NCBI GenBank assembly: GCA_036924285.1
Contig: JAYKYS010000022.1
Coordinates: forward strand, 558,001 to 622,000
Source: Asterella californica
Taxonomy: Eukaryota > Streptophyta > Marchantiopsida > Marchantiales > Aytoniaceae
DNA: 64,000 nt
Direction of reading: 5' to 3'
Shown: piece after piece, positions 36,393 through 49,207 of the stretch
How positions within the stretch are numbered: position 1 is the first letter of the stretch
How the letters are laid out: each line of letters starts with the position of its first letter
The notes under the pieces: model-generated
Seen by the model: the letters and a program-made list of their open reading frames with translations, nothing else
What the model was told of the DNA's origin: nothing
The model's database searches: none
Translations under genes and position numbers: made by a program

Positions 36393-37785
36393 TGTTGCGC
36401 TATTTGACGGCTACATGTTACACTTCTACTCCAACACTTGAGTTTAGTAGTTCTAGAAGTTAGTTAAATATTACTTCTAGTCCTTTATGCGTATGTTTGA
36501 CACCTTTGCATATGATGTTAACACTATTATGTTATATATTCAAAGTCATAATAGATTGATAGTATGTTATTATTTTGTTCAAGCACTCTTACGCTTGTGC
36601 AAGTGATTTCATACTTATCTATGTTGATCAAAGTACATAACTTTAAGTTTATTATATGGATAGAGTTTAAGCTCATGGGTTGTGCTTACATGTCGCCCAT
36701 GCATGCTTTCTAGCTTGTTTAAGTTATCTTTTAGAGTTACATGTCCCTTTACATGTCTTCACAGGAAGTTTAAGATTTACGTTGACACTTTAGAGGCTTG
36801 ACATGTAACCTATATGTGAAGTTAAGTTGCCATATGGATAGGGGGCGTAAAAGGACAGGGAAGTGAAGCTAGAAGTCGAGGTCTTAAGAATAGTTCAAGC
36901 TTTTGATAAGGGCATTCGAAGATCTGAGAGCATAGGATGAGAGAGCTTGTCGTGCCAGTCACTGTTAGTTTACATTTTGAATCAATTTGGAGCAGTAAAG
37001 AGAAAGTTATGCCAATTTGAAGTTCAGATTGGGTCAGAATTACATCACAACTGTTGATTTGTGGGTTTTAGATGTCATTTGCAGCAGAATAGATATAATT
37101 TGCAGCAGAATAGATATCATTGTCAACAAAGTTTCATGTCATTTGACTGAGTGATAAATCAGGGCGATCGCTGAAGCAGAGAAGATCTAAAAAGCTCTCA
37201 ATCTAGAGCAGCAACTTCCAAGCTCGGGATCTGGAGAACCGTGTACAACCAGCAAATCAAATTTGGCAGAGTTTTTCAGCATACTGTAGACTACAAATCT
37301 TGTAAGATTGAGCAAAGGTTATCACCCCAATTCTCTGTTCTAGGTCGAAGTAGCCATCTGGTGTCAAAAATTACTGTAATATCTTTAGTAAGAACTTTTT
37401 TGCTCATATCTCAGTGCTCAGAGTCGATCTCAAGCTGAAATTTTGTATGTGTGTTCAGTGAGACCTCCTTTACATTTAGGAGAAGTTGAGAAGTCTAAAC
37501 CATCATATGTTTCATATTCTTGAGTGTTAAAGTTCACCGTTTAACTTTATTACTACTTGTTAGATCTGATTTTCGCTTTCTGAACATATTAGAATACCCA
37601 ACAGACCCGTGTAAGTGCTTATAGTGCCAAGTTATAATCTGAAGCCTACCTCTTGAGTAAACAACCACATCTAGAAGCTCAACGCTTTCCTAGGTAGACG
37701 TATCACACTCCGACAACGTCCCTTTCACTGAGATGGCTCATGCTTTTCTTTAATAAAGCAATGAAACTTGTAAATAAGCCAACAT
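36393..37785 (+). mobile_element. 3' LTR of the gypsy element, about 1.4 kb
   Basis: The block begins TGTTGCGCTA just after the integrase stop and a purine-rich stretch, and carries an AATAAA signal near its end (about 37754). Sequence homologous to it forms the 3' part of the LINE insertion on the opposite strand, and homology there also begins at a TG (TGTCGCGCTA, minus strand from 56444). Shared blocks include TTTAGTAGTTCTAGAAGTTAG, TTTGACACCTTTGCATA, AAGCTCATGGGTTGT and CAATCTAGAGCAGC or close variants. The start TG is therefore well supported; the 3' end is approximate. Confidence 0.75.
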
Positions 37786-38079
37786 AACTTACTTTTATCT
37801 CAAGTTTTGAGTCAACCAAAATTTCCAGAGTTTGATCGAAATAATCATAAAGATACAAATTTTTTTGAAATTCATTATTTAAATTTTAATATAAAATTGG
37901 ATATTTTAAAACTATTAATAAAAATGGATAAAAATAGAAGTATTCCGTGATGGTAGTACATAATTATATTACCATCTTAATTCTATCGACGGTCTGCTAG
38001 TGAGCCGATTGCTAGTGATCGTTCGTCGATGAAGGCTATCAACCGACATACCGTCGAGACACTTGCTGACGAACATCCG

Positions 38080-38442
38080 CCGGTGCTCGTCATAAGTTGG
38101 TGGATGAGCGCCGATGAATGGGAATTCGTAGGCGGTCCTCCATGAAAAATCTGTCGGTGAAGATCGTCTATCGATGCTCATCATAAACTGATGAACGATC
38201 ACCGGTGAACGAGAATCCATCAGCAGTCTGTCACGTAAAATCTGTCGGTGAAGATCGTCCACCGACGGATCGTCAGATCATTCGCTGATTAACGTCCGTC
38301 GGTGCTCATCATAAGCTGATGGACGATCGTTGGTGAACGAGAATCCGTCAGCAATCCGCCATGTTGAATCTGTCGATGAATTGTCAGTTCACTCACTGAC
38401 AAACGTCCACAAGTGAAAGGTGGACGAGAGGCGATCCACGGA
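38080..38442. repeat. Three imperfect ~85-bp repeats rich in CGTCGGTG/GATCGTC
   Basis: Units containing GGTGCTCGTCATAAG, ATGCTCATCATAAACTGATG and GGTGCTCATCATAAGCTGATG start near 38094, 38173 and 38301. Each continues with a GAATCC/GAATTC block and AATCTGTCGGTGAAG or a variant. An extra segment with CACCGACGGATCGTC separates units 2 and 3. Copies differ by many substitutions. A minus-strand ORF through the repeats encodes repetitive peptide but is not recognisable. Confidence 0.7.
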
Positions 38443-38483
38443 GGCGGATCATTGATGGACGATCCGTCCATCAATGATCCGCC
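38443..38483. repeat. Perfect 18-bp inverted repeat (hairpin)
   Basis: GGCGGATCATTGATGGAC and its exact complement are separated by GATCC. It closes the cluster of CGTCGGTG repeats just upstream and shares their vocabulary (GGACGATC). It could be the terminal fold of a small foldback or Helitron-like element; there is no T-run after it. Confidence 0.85.
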
Positions 38484-39021
38484 CCTGACAGATCAAAATA
38501 TAACCGTCACAAAGATCTAAGGAACGAATGAAGAAGAGAGAAGCAACCTGTGCCGTTTTTCCTAACTAGATTTTGGTTACAATAGTGATTTACAACAGTG
38601 ATTTTCCTAACAATGAATTTTTAATAATATTTAATTAGTTGACGTTGTTAGGAATCACTAAATTTCCATGAAATTATAGTTAATTAATAATTTTGAAGAT
38701 AAGTTAATGTTGGAAATAGAAGGTTTTTGTGTCATTGATTAGTACTCTTGCCTCTCATAGTACATAAGAGCTCTCAATGTTGGTATTCATTATTCATTTT
38801 CTCTACACAATCCTCCATTTCATCACTCTTCATTCTTTGTTTGGTCTCATACCCATCCTTGATACATTTAGCATGTAGTTGTGTAGTAAGTACTAAGTGG
38901 TAGATAATTGTTGTTTACGTGAGTTGCAAAATGATCCTCATCTAGATTATGGTGATCTGATCATTTGAGCCTTCATCATTTATTACTGAAGATTCATGGA
39001 CGACATTGTTTATCACGCTAA

Positions 39022-39587
39022 TCAATCTATTGCCTCGTTGAGATCGATGAACCTTCCCAAACTTGCTCCTAGTTCGACTGCTTTCTCAATTAACATCTCT
39101 TTATGGAGCTTCAACACCTCTAGAGTATCCGCAAGCGTACAATGATCAATCTGCATAAGCGATTCAACATTTATCGAGACTCTTGGTCTTGTTGTCACCG
39201 GTGATGACTCTTGTTCTTGATGAGTCTTCTCTGATTGATCTATTCTCGCTTCTATCCGGTCTTCTTCTCGAGTTTTCTCTGAACTCATCTTCATTATCCT
39301 AATGAGTATTCTTGTCATCTTCTGCAATTCTGATCCATGTTGGTACTCGTGTTCTTCTTTCTCATCTTCGTCCTCTTCCTGCATCTGAGTTCGGATTTTG
39401 GATCGTCATACAATTGTTCTAGCTGGTGACTCCTGATCGGGTGCCTCTTTTTATGATTCAACTTTGAATCATCAGAAGTCTTTTCCTTACGAGAGCTCTG
39501 AGTTTCCAGTTGAATCTCGTTGTCATAATCTTTGTCTTTGTCTGACAGGTTGCTCTTGATGAAGTTCATGTATCTTCTCTTTGTCAT
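39022..39587 (-). pseudogene. Frameshifted, highly charged ORF pair of unknown origin
   Basis: Two overlapping minus-strand ORFs, 39587-39315 and 39384-39022, are in different frames and both encode Lys/Glu/Asp-rich peptide. The second ends with CTLADTLEVLKLHKEMLIEK and an amphipathic tail. A single frameshift could join them, which suggests a degraded ORF. No family recognised; gag-like or transposon debris is possible. Confidence 0.3.
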
Positions 39588-42500
39588 TTCCTTCTTTTCT
39601 CTGATGCAATCTTCTCCTCTTGATCATGAACATTGATCCGAACAGTTTCGTCCACGCTTTATGGACATCATCTTCATCCTAATCGTATTCCTTCTTCGTT
39701 CTTAGGTTGATGTGGATGATCTGATTACTTTCAATCGATTTCTCTCTGCTGCGTAGCGAGGATAAGTTCCGAGAAGCTCGATCACAGTGTCTACCTTCAT
39801 GCATTTTGTAGGCCCCATCTTCCTTCTTTGTTCACACAATGATTGGATTGGATTGATGTAGCATTATCATATCGCTATTTCCATATAATGTTTCAAGACA
39901 CACATTGGATATCTAACTGTGAAAGATGTTGTATCGTCAAAATGATCACAATGAACACTTATGACATAGTCCTTTTCAACGAAATGTGAACTTTTTTACA
40001 CTTAAAATACTTCATGCACAAGTATAGCTACAATAGGACTTTCAGAGTCTATGGTTCTTATGCTCTCATCCTAAAGCAAAATCTACTAGTCCAAGTGGGA
40101 AATACTCAGAAACCTTTTGTGGTGATATCAAATTTGTCTCATGTGGACTTCTCTACAAGCAAATACAACCTTCACAAGAAAGAAATGATCCACGTATCAC
40201 TTCTCTCAACTAACCCAAGTACAGAATGGAAAAATTTATTCCTTACTCAAATGAAGTCCGTATTATCAGTATCTTGATGACATCGGAAAGATCTCTCCCT
40301 TAGCTTTCTAATTGTATCAAAATTTCTTCCGACCGAGTCTAACATCCCTAATTACACCCCATCAAAGTCTGTTGTTCTCTATTATTTTCTCGCTTCTGTC
40401 AATGACAAAACCATAGATGTGATGTGGAGAGATGATATGTGGAATACTTCTCAAAACTCCTTTTGAGTTGTGCAACCTTCTTTTCTCTCTTTGGCAAAAC
40501 CCAAAGTAGTGATCCATGGATCACCTTTCCTACTCTTGGCCAAAGCTCAAACTCCCTAAAAGTGCTAGAATTCATCAGTGGATCACTTCTCAGAGCTCGC
40601 TCCAACTCTAAGAAAATTCAGAGGTGATCGGTGGATCACTTCTCAAGTCTACACTTCACTCATCTCATCAATTTTAGAATTGATCGATAGATCATTTCTT
40701 GTCACTCGTTGTTTATCTTCTCAACTTGTAGAAGTGATCGGTTGATGACTTCTCCTCCTAACCTCTCAACTCATCAGATCAGTACATATTCGATAAATCT
40801 GATAATATATGCATAGCACTTCGGATTTAAAAAACTTAAATACTCAAAAATATTTCTTGTTATGTCGTCTTAAGTACCCATGGAAGCATCCCACTTGAGT
40901 TGAGGTGTCACCATCAGTCATAAACATCATGATCTAACAACATCTACCACTTCATATATTTAGTACAGTCAACATCATATCATATCAATGAGTACTTCAT
41001 CAACATTCAATATCAAGTTTTGAACACCTCTCGTCAACCCATGAAATCTTTGAATCTTTGTAACTCTTTTCTGATAAGTTGACCTTACTACATTAAGGAG
41101 ACGTGAGAAAACTAGAATTATAAAGTGAGGTCTTGATTCTTGTTTATGAGAAAAGTAATCGGTCAATCGTAAGGAGATATAGTATTCACGAGGTCATGAT
41201 TGAGCGATCAGTCAGGTGGTAAGAATAATTGTGGTCTAAAAAGAAGTGGATTCAATTCTAGTACACGGTATCGGGTAGATTTAATTTAATCCTCAATTTG
41301 GTCTAATCAACGAGTTCTATTTGTTTCATCAAACTGATCCACGATATGAGAAAACACCTTGACAATATAAATGAAAAAGATTGTCTCCTCTCTTCAATAT
41401 TAAACCACTTATACATTCTTCTAGAAAAAAATGAGAAATAATATTAAAGTACTCTATCTCCATATCACTATCTATTATTCTGATATTGATGGACAATTCT
41501 GTCTTGTTTTTATGAATTGGTGGCTGCATAGTCTGTTTCCAACCTGCTAACTTTCGTAATAGTATATCTTGTCGATTGAAAGATAAAGTTTTGATAACAA
41601 ATTTGATCCAAGTGCTAACAAACGCAACAAAAAATGTTCTTGATACAAAACCTGAACAGCAATTTCAGAAGTACGGGATTAGCCAACTACTGTACAATTT
41701 GGGATGAGAAAATTGACTTTTGCGTCTGTCTTGCATAAGAAGTGAAAAGTTATCTATAGTATCGATGAAATGATATAGTCAAAAAAAGGATATTTGACAA
41801 AAAGCTAAATCTAGATATATGTAAAATTTTATGACATTGTAAATAGCCATCATAGAGAATGAACATTCAATGCGGCAAAAAGTGGAATGTTGGCATGGAG
41901 GGTAGAAAAATGGAGAGAACTGATGGTCAACACAAAGAGCATGGTATGAAAAACCCAAATAGACTGATTTCCTTTGTATCAAAAGAAGGATTTGATTTGC
42001 TGGAGAGAAAGATTATGAAATAGCAGAAAGCTCCCTAGTGGTTGTAAAACACCTTGAGCTGATGGTGAGAGCAGTATATCAGCTGCTTTTGATATGGATG
42101 AGAAGATGAATTGTTTGTTGAAGTATGAACTACAAGTAAAGCTTCAGTCAAATTTTTCATGATTTGGAGTCCTTTAGCACATGGCAAGGCGTAAAACGGA
42201 AGGAACGATTTATGGTCGGTAGCAACATCAAAAACTAACAAGGCTAGTTTTCAACATTAGAACTGTTATTCTAACATGCGAAGATGACTACGTGCGAAAA
42301 AATGAGCATGATATTCAACCAAAAGAAAGATGAATTTATGTTGTTGAGGACGTGCAAGAAATAGACGTAATGTGGATAGAGAAGCGAGAGAAATGCATGA
42401 CATCATATAGAAAACATACATCATTAGACACAGAAGCGATACAAACTAGTGAAAACAAAAATATTGTCAAGTATTTTCCATTTTTTAGGTACCATTCTGG

Positions 42501-44094
42501 TTTGTCGTTGGGCATCGAACGAGACTTTTTCTTATCTAGATCTTGGTCACAAAGTTAAAAATTCATGTAATTAAAATCATTTTCACTGTTAACACGTTTG
42601 GAATCTAGTTGGTTGTGTGGACTTGTATGTAACTTATTTCTGCTATAAGATATACATGGATGGGTTTTGGATCATGTTTCAGATTGTGTAACATTGTTAC
42701 AAAACTTGTTGTTAATAAACGAATGTTTCTTTAACTTCGAGTTATATTTTGGAAATTCATGTCATATCTTTGAGTTGAGAGACTTGTTTTTAAGGAGTTA
42801 GAGGTACCAGTTCAGGAGGTATTAAACTACCTTTTGTGAAATCTCTTTAAATAAGATTCACTATACAGAAGAAGAAGTTCTGTTCTAAGAAGTAGTGTTT
42901 TGATCAAGTGACACTTTCACCAAGATTCTTACTTGATCATAAAGGAGAAAGAGGATTTATAGAAGATGGTCTAACATGATCACAATTTTAGTCATAAATC
43001 TCTTGTCGGTCTTAAGAATTACAAACACATAATATTCATACTGCTAGTGGTTATTCTCACTTCTCGCTGTTCTTCAACTTGTTTTGCCTCGTAAAGATAG
43101 TGAATTCAACCAAAATTTTCATGAAAGTCAAGAGAACAGTGGTTAATGTAGAATGTTGCGTGGTTACAATGTAGAATGGTGCTTCGTTACAGGTAAAATT
43201 TAACCAGAATTTGAAGAAGTGATGTTGAAATATATTTTTCTCAACTCTATGTATAATAAATCTGAATAATAAAATAAACTGTCTGATGACTAAAATAAAG
43301 TAAAGTTATGATCATGCGGACTGAATTACAATTCGAATTAATTAAACTCTGAATATAATTACAAGTGCTACTGGTAACCCAAAAGATCTTATCTTGCGAG
43401 TTTGATTTCAAAGAACTTCATAATTGAACTGTTATGCAGAAACTGTGTCTATTGATTACTTCTTCATCCCCATTTAGAATCTATGAAATAAAGACTATTC
43501 ATCCGCTTTACAAGGTATTACTCATCTCAAAAAATACTATTTAATATTAACAGAAAAATGTTAAATGAAAATTTGGGGTATCTTGGAGCATACAAGAAAC
43601 TTTTCTTCAGACTCCGAAAACAGTAAGAGGAAAAAAGAATGTTATGTTTCATGATTTTATAATCATGCCCAGGGTTTAATTTTCTTGCATGAAAGCGGGT
43701 ACAGGGTCTTTGCTCTTGGGCGGATGACACCATCGCTTGCCACCTCAGCAGCATAGTCTTCCCCACCATCTCAGGTCTCTCATGTCGAAGTCTTGGCTCT
43801 TACGGGGTCGATATTATTATCTCTTTCTTGCATGAGAAAGATCATTCAACCGATGAAACCATCACGTCCTAACATCCTCGAGCATGAAAAGGTTGAGGCC
43901 CCACCAACACTCCACCGGCGTTCTGTCCGTCCGTCAACACTGCTGGTTTTGTTTTGCTACTAGAAGCACAGGACGGGAAGAGCCTCCACCGCGGAATACG
44001 CGTACGGCGCTGGAAACTCTGGAAAGAGAATCCTTAAAAGGACGAAAGGCGAAAAGTAACCAAACAACGTCAATCCAACAAGTTGTTGTCTTGT
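39588..44094. other. Gene-free region
   Basis: No ORF in this 4.5-kb stretch resembles a known protein. Between 40420 and 40760 a phrase like GTGATCGGTGGATCACTTCTC recurs several times with variation, forming a loose local repeat. No RNA gene was identified. Confidence 0.4.
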
Positions 44095-44215
44095 CTGCAT
44101 GCATATTCATATTCTGAACTTGGAAGATGGTGATTCGGAAGAACGGGAATATACACGGTATTTAGTTTATGTATTAACTTTTCCTTTTGGAAAGTTTATA
44201 TTATAAATTAAAATT
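44095..44215. repeat. Double-hairpin repeat, copy E (diverged)
   Basis: Starts TGCATGCATATTCAT, continues with a weak first hairpin (GAACTTGGAAG ... CGGAAGAACGGGAATATACA) and then the second hairpin type TTAGTTTATGTATTAAC, TTTTCC...GGAAA, TTTATATTATAAATTAAA. Order and spacing match the other double copies. Confidence 0.6.
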
Positions 44216-45837
44216 AGAAATTAGAAATGTTTTTATTCGTGAAACGTCCAGACCTTAATACCAAAACGAGGTTAAGTCCGCGGGAGTAACTTATGGGTTT
44301 TCTGTACCTGCAATGACAACGTGTAATTAAATGAACCAAGTGGTTTTAATTTTAATATGTTAAATTTAGTAATTTGAATTTAACAAGTTAAATCTAGTCA
44401 AATACATTTAGTACACTTTGTCACTTTCACTCATGTTTTGTCGAATGTCGAGCACCAGCTTTCCTCACAAGTATGCGAGGAAGACTCCTTGTTGTGAATG
44501 TATCTTCTACTAAACATTTTGCACTCAATTTTCAGCCAATCTCTCCTGATAATTTTGTTCAGCCTGTTTTTACGTTTGTCTTCTTCTTCTCCTTGGCAAG
44601 AAATGCAGTTTGTATGCATATTATTTGTCTGGTAGATTAAAGAAGAATAAAAGTCAAAAAGTTTTGTCTAGGATGGAAGGAATCACACACACCGGTACCA
44701 CAGCATTCAGATGGATCTTGTATCATGGTCATGATTTTGTCATGCTTGCAAACTTGAGTCATTGATAATGACAGAAAATCAGTGGTACACCGGACCACGT
44801 TGAGGACACGACTGAGCTCAGGTTGCATGTTTTGCTTCCCTTACATGGAATCAGTTTGGCTTCGTCCCACCAAAGGAATAAAGCTTGATCTTACTTCGGA
44901 GCGGTTGTGATCTCATCGGATCCTGCACAAGTTGGTCTGTCCCATTTGTTGCTTCTCATAGCTTGCAGACATGAATAAGACGAAGTAAGGAGAAAATTTT
45001 CATCCTTTATTGTATTCAATCTTTATTCTCTCATCGACACAAGGCAGAAATTTGTGTGGTAACCACATTAATCAGTTTTTGATTTCGTGAAAATCTTTTT
45101 CTCATTTATTCGGTCATTTACATCTATATGAATATATTAGAATACGATAACTGACGTAAAGTAAGTAAATGTTGAATTTACCTGTAGTACATGTGTAGCT
45201 CTCAGAGAAGGTAGAAGTGTAATTAAATTATGGAAGGACAAGGAGAGAAATATTTATTTTCCTGCAAGAGAAATTACCATGTTTCGGAAAACGAATAGAC
45301 AAAGCAGTCTACATCATAGGACGAACATTAGACGGTGATCTCTATTGTCTGACAAAGAGAGCATCCGGAAGACGGAGGTAGCTTTATCAGAAGATAGACG
45401 TTTGACGGATGTTCCAACTTTGACAGACGAAGAGATGTTGAAGGCGATATCTAAACACCAGATCTAGAAGAGGATGTCTACACCAGAAGACGCATGATTG
45501 ATGATGATGTCCAATAGATGACAGAAAGAGACAACTACACCAGAAGACTTAGAGAATATTTGGACATCATCTAGGCACGGACACCCAGTTGGAAACCAGT
45601 GAGGTGGATAACTTATAGCTGTAGTAGTGCTTATACTATATCTTGAGACACGAGGAGAAAGTGATTGTTATGAGGTTATGTTGGAATGTGGAGGTATGAA
45701 GTTCTAGAATGTAAGAATCTATCTTGAATCATTCTTAGATAGACATTGATCAAAGAGGTAATTTAAAAAAAACCACGAAATGATTTTAAAGCAAACTGGA
45801 AGTAGTTGGAATCATGAGGCGTAGGTCTGATAATATA
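44216..45837. other. Gene-free region
   Basis: Short unrelated ORFs only. The part 45340-45600 has scattered AGAAGAC/GGAAGAC words like the 17-22 kb tract, at lower density. Confidence 0.35.
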
Positions 45838-45960
45838 CCATGGTTCTTTAGAAAAATGTTAAGTGTTGGAGCTCCAACGACATTTTAGATCATCGGAAGA
45901 GCTCTAAGTAAAGCTTGGATGAGGATCACATTGTTGAAAAGCTTTCGATGACGGTCACAA
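45838..45960. repeat. Dispersed repeat, copy 2 (mate at 15.95 kb)
   Basis: Matches 15950-16140 in the blocks GGTTCTTTAGAAAAATG, TAAGTGTTGGAGCTCC and AACGACATTTTAGAT. Likely LTR or untranslated sequence of a retroelement family. Confidence 0.6.
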
Positions 45961-47794
45961 AGATCAAGCTAGGTTAACTTGCAACACAAGCAAGTCACAA
46001 CAGGACAGATTCTCATTATATCTAAGATCCTAAGTGGTACCTCTAGTGCACCTAATGGTCCAATCACCATGATGTTCGTAACAATCATTTGGATCTAGAC
46101 TCTCGAATGGTGGTATGATTTCTTCATCTTGTCTCAATAGTTGAGTCGAGTCTAAGTCCAAATGATTTCTAGACAGAAACACATCTTATTACTAGCTCAA
46201 CCATCACCTCATGTCTCTAGAGTCCGTCTGTCGAACGTTGGGTTCATTTTGGTTCTCATGCATCGATTCTTCCTCTTATATAATAATGAAGATCAGCAGA
46301 ATTACTGCAATCCGATCACAAGTTTAGCTATTAGTTTTGGCTCCGATGTTAATTTGAGGAACTCTTGGTATAACTGAAAAGTCATCGATAAGATTATTCC
46401 ATGATATATCGTTTACCTCGAGATCATTGTTAGAGACGAGATGTTGTTGAGTTTTCAACACTTCACATTTTTCTGATGAACCATGATCTAGCACTAGATC
46501 TATGTCTCATCGTCTCAACTAGTATCATTCTGCACTAGATCCACATCTCGATCCGCTTTGAATTTATCTCTTTGGATCAACGTCCGTCTAGAGTTTGTTC
46601 AGAACAAGTTCTATGTTCTTGCTCTCACGTTCTAATCTTGCTTTAACAAGCTATTTAGGGTTCACCTGTTCTTGACTTCTCAACCAAGCCGTGAAGTCAT
46701 ACTCGTCGTATTCATAATCTAACACAAGTCTGTTAAAGTTTCATTATCGAATATTTGCATTTCATTCTCAAGATCACGACAAAAGACCTGAAAGATGAAG
46801 ATCATAGAATTTTGTATCTATATGAATATATGATTTTATCGTTTATGTAAAAACAAAATTTAGATTCGTGTATCGAAACTCAACTGGAAGTAACGTGGTT
46901 GGTGGTTGATTGTACTTTAGTTGGTGAATATCAATACAACACATTGGGTATTGACTACTTGGACGTAAAGGAGAAGAGTCTAATTATTTATTCCGGTCTT
47001 ACAAGTAGCTAAATATAGTAGCAAACATCCTGATGATGTTCCGGATGTTCCTTAGCATATTGCTAAGGTTCTGCTCGGCATAGGCTGTTTCATTTTCTCT
47101 GCAACTGAGAAAATCCCTGTCAAAATGGCTACCAGGTTCTTCCTTTCTCGACCGTTGTATCTCGTTACTGTTCTGGTACAGTGTCCGCTGCGATCTGCGA
47201 ATATATGCCCTAACGGAAAACAAATTCTTCCAGGAGGCATATCCCAAAATATCACTTTAGAGCTACCGTCTGTTTCCGAATCCAGCACAGTCCGGTGACT
47301 GACTTAACACGGCGCATGTGAAACCAGCCTGACCCCAATTTGATGACACTACGAGTGCAAAACCGGAACCTGATGGGCCCCACATACCAGGTTGTCGCAA
47401 ATACCACGTTATCAAAATATAGCAATAGATGACTGAAAACGCTTCTAGCACCTTTCTGACGCGGCGGATAGCACAACATAAATGATGATAGTTAGAGAAC
47501 AAGATTCCTATTACGCAGAAAAGAACTGTTCGTAGGTTATTTTCTGTTGAATATCTTAACTCTAATATATTTCCCCACTGCATTGTACATCGAATTATGT
47601 TTTCTGTTATCAACAAATATGTAAATATTATACAGAAATATTATTCCAAGCTGTTATAAAACATTGAATTTATCTCTAACTATTAACTAACACCTGAATT
47701 GTCAGCAGATCCTAACATAATCCATAAGTCATTCGCTGACTCACATGCGGCTAAGAATATAAATCAGAGACTTGGTTAAAAAAGATATTCATTT
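45961..47794. other. Gene-free region
   Basis: No supported gene. Minus-strand ORFs between 46999 and 47616 overlap in three frames and none resembles a known family. Confidence 0.4.
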
Positions 47795-47860
47795 ACACAT
47801 TAATTTATTCTTTAACCCTTCCCCTTGGAAAGATTAGGACCTAAATTAATCGAAAGCTCT
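47795..47860. repeat. Second-type hairpin of the double-hairpin family
   Basis: TTAATTTATTCTTTAACCCT, TCCCCTTGGA, then AAGATTAGGACCTAAATTAA. This is the AT-rich hairpin of the family with several mismatches in the stem. Confidence 0.6.
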
Positions 47861-48027
47861 TTGGCCTGCTAAGTGTACAATATTTTTGAACATCTAGAAT
47901 GATGGAATAACGATTTCGATCTTGTGAAGATAACTTGGAATGGCTACGTGTGACAATATTAACTCACGGAACATATTGTTCTAGAATGTATATTGATCTC
48001 ATGTACAAGAAATTGGAGAGTTTTTAT

Positions 48028-48085
48028 TAATTTATGCACTAACTCTTCTGATAGAAGGATTAGAGTATAAATTAATGAGCAGATG
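48028..48085. repeat. Second-type hairpin of the double-hairpin family
   Basis: TTAATTTATGCACTAACTCT, TCTGATAGA, then AGGATTAGAGTATAAATTAA. Stem mostly preserved. It lies 170 bp from the preceding relic, so several copies are clustered here. Confidence 0.6.
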
Positions 48086-48314
48086 ATGGCATTATTTTTT
48101 TAATCAGGTCTCATACTTATACTCTAAGCAGCGCGAGAGTCTGCGTTTCACTTATGCGTTCTTTTTTGATCCATTGGCAACTCCAATGCTGTTTAACATT
48201 TGATAGTTATAAAAAAATTGATATTCTAAAACAGCTTAGTACAGCAATTTTTCCATCACGTTTATATGTTTATTGATAACAAAAAATATGTACAAGGCCG
48301 TGAGGAAAGATATT

Positions 48315-48660
48315 CAAGAGAAAACCAATAAGTAATGCCTCGGCTCTCGCGCTTCAGAAAGTAAAAGACCGGAGAACTGTACTGACAATTACATTAATGA
48401 GACGTGAGACGTTTAATTAATACCTAACTCTTCCGGCAAGAAAGGTTAGGGTATAACATATAATTTTTATAAAATTTTTAATTTTTATATTTATTTAGTA
48501 TATATTTTTCACTTAATACTTATCTATTTTTTGGATAACACTAAACAAGCAAAGTTCTCAAAGTTCCCAGAGTTCATCGAGAGATGTATATTTACATCTC
48601 GGTTTTTCCGTTTGTCCGTTTCTGCTCCCTGGCCGGAACCGTCACGGTTATGCATATTCA
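48315..48660. repeat. Dispersed ~0.4-kb repeat of the double-hairpin family with inverted internal module
   Basis: The right part (TTTATAAAATTT through CCCTGGCCGGAACC to ATGCATATT at 48660) matches 49420-49624 directly. The left part, about 48315-48415, is the reverse complement of about 49295-49410. The hairpin TTAATTAATACCTAACTCTTCC ... GGTTAGGGTATAA lies between the two parts. So relative to the neighbour copy the module next to the palindrome is flipped. Confidence 0.75.
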
Positions 48661-49207
48661 TTTCATAACACTCATGTGTACGATGATGAAGAAATCAAAC
48701 CCTCTTCTACACGTTCTTCTCGTACTGCACTCAGTTTCAGTTGAGTGACTTGTTATTTACGGTCGTGTTACTTATATTACGGAAGAACAAGATGAGAATA
48801 GTGTTTAAAAATTTTGTTAATCAATCTCTGGTTTTGTGATAATTTTGCAAGACTATTAGGGTATCAAAGTTAAGCAACAATAGTCCCAACCGTATTTTAC
48901 AATCAGTTAACTTTGTTTGGAACCGCAGCTCGCTGAGTATTGCCCTTATGAAGCGAGAGCACAATTTCTTCTTTATCAATTTTTTTCCTCTGACGCTTGG
49001 AATCATTACTTGGAATAGTAGATTTCCGAATAGCAAAAGCTCACAGAGCGAACCAGTGGAAAAAAATAAGAAAATGTCCTCAAATGCATGGAGACTTGCT
49101 CTAATAGTCCACGCAGAAATCTAATAATACTGACATTATATTCTGTTTCCTTTTCTCTTTCATCACAGAAGTCTGCCTGATGTAAGAAGATTGGCTTTGT
49201 GAGAGAA

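Noticed and set aside
46999..47616. Several overlapping minus-strand ORFs
   Set aside because: They overlap in different frames, show no domain and have no consistent splice structure.
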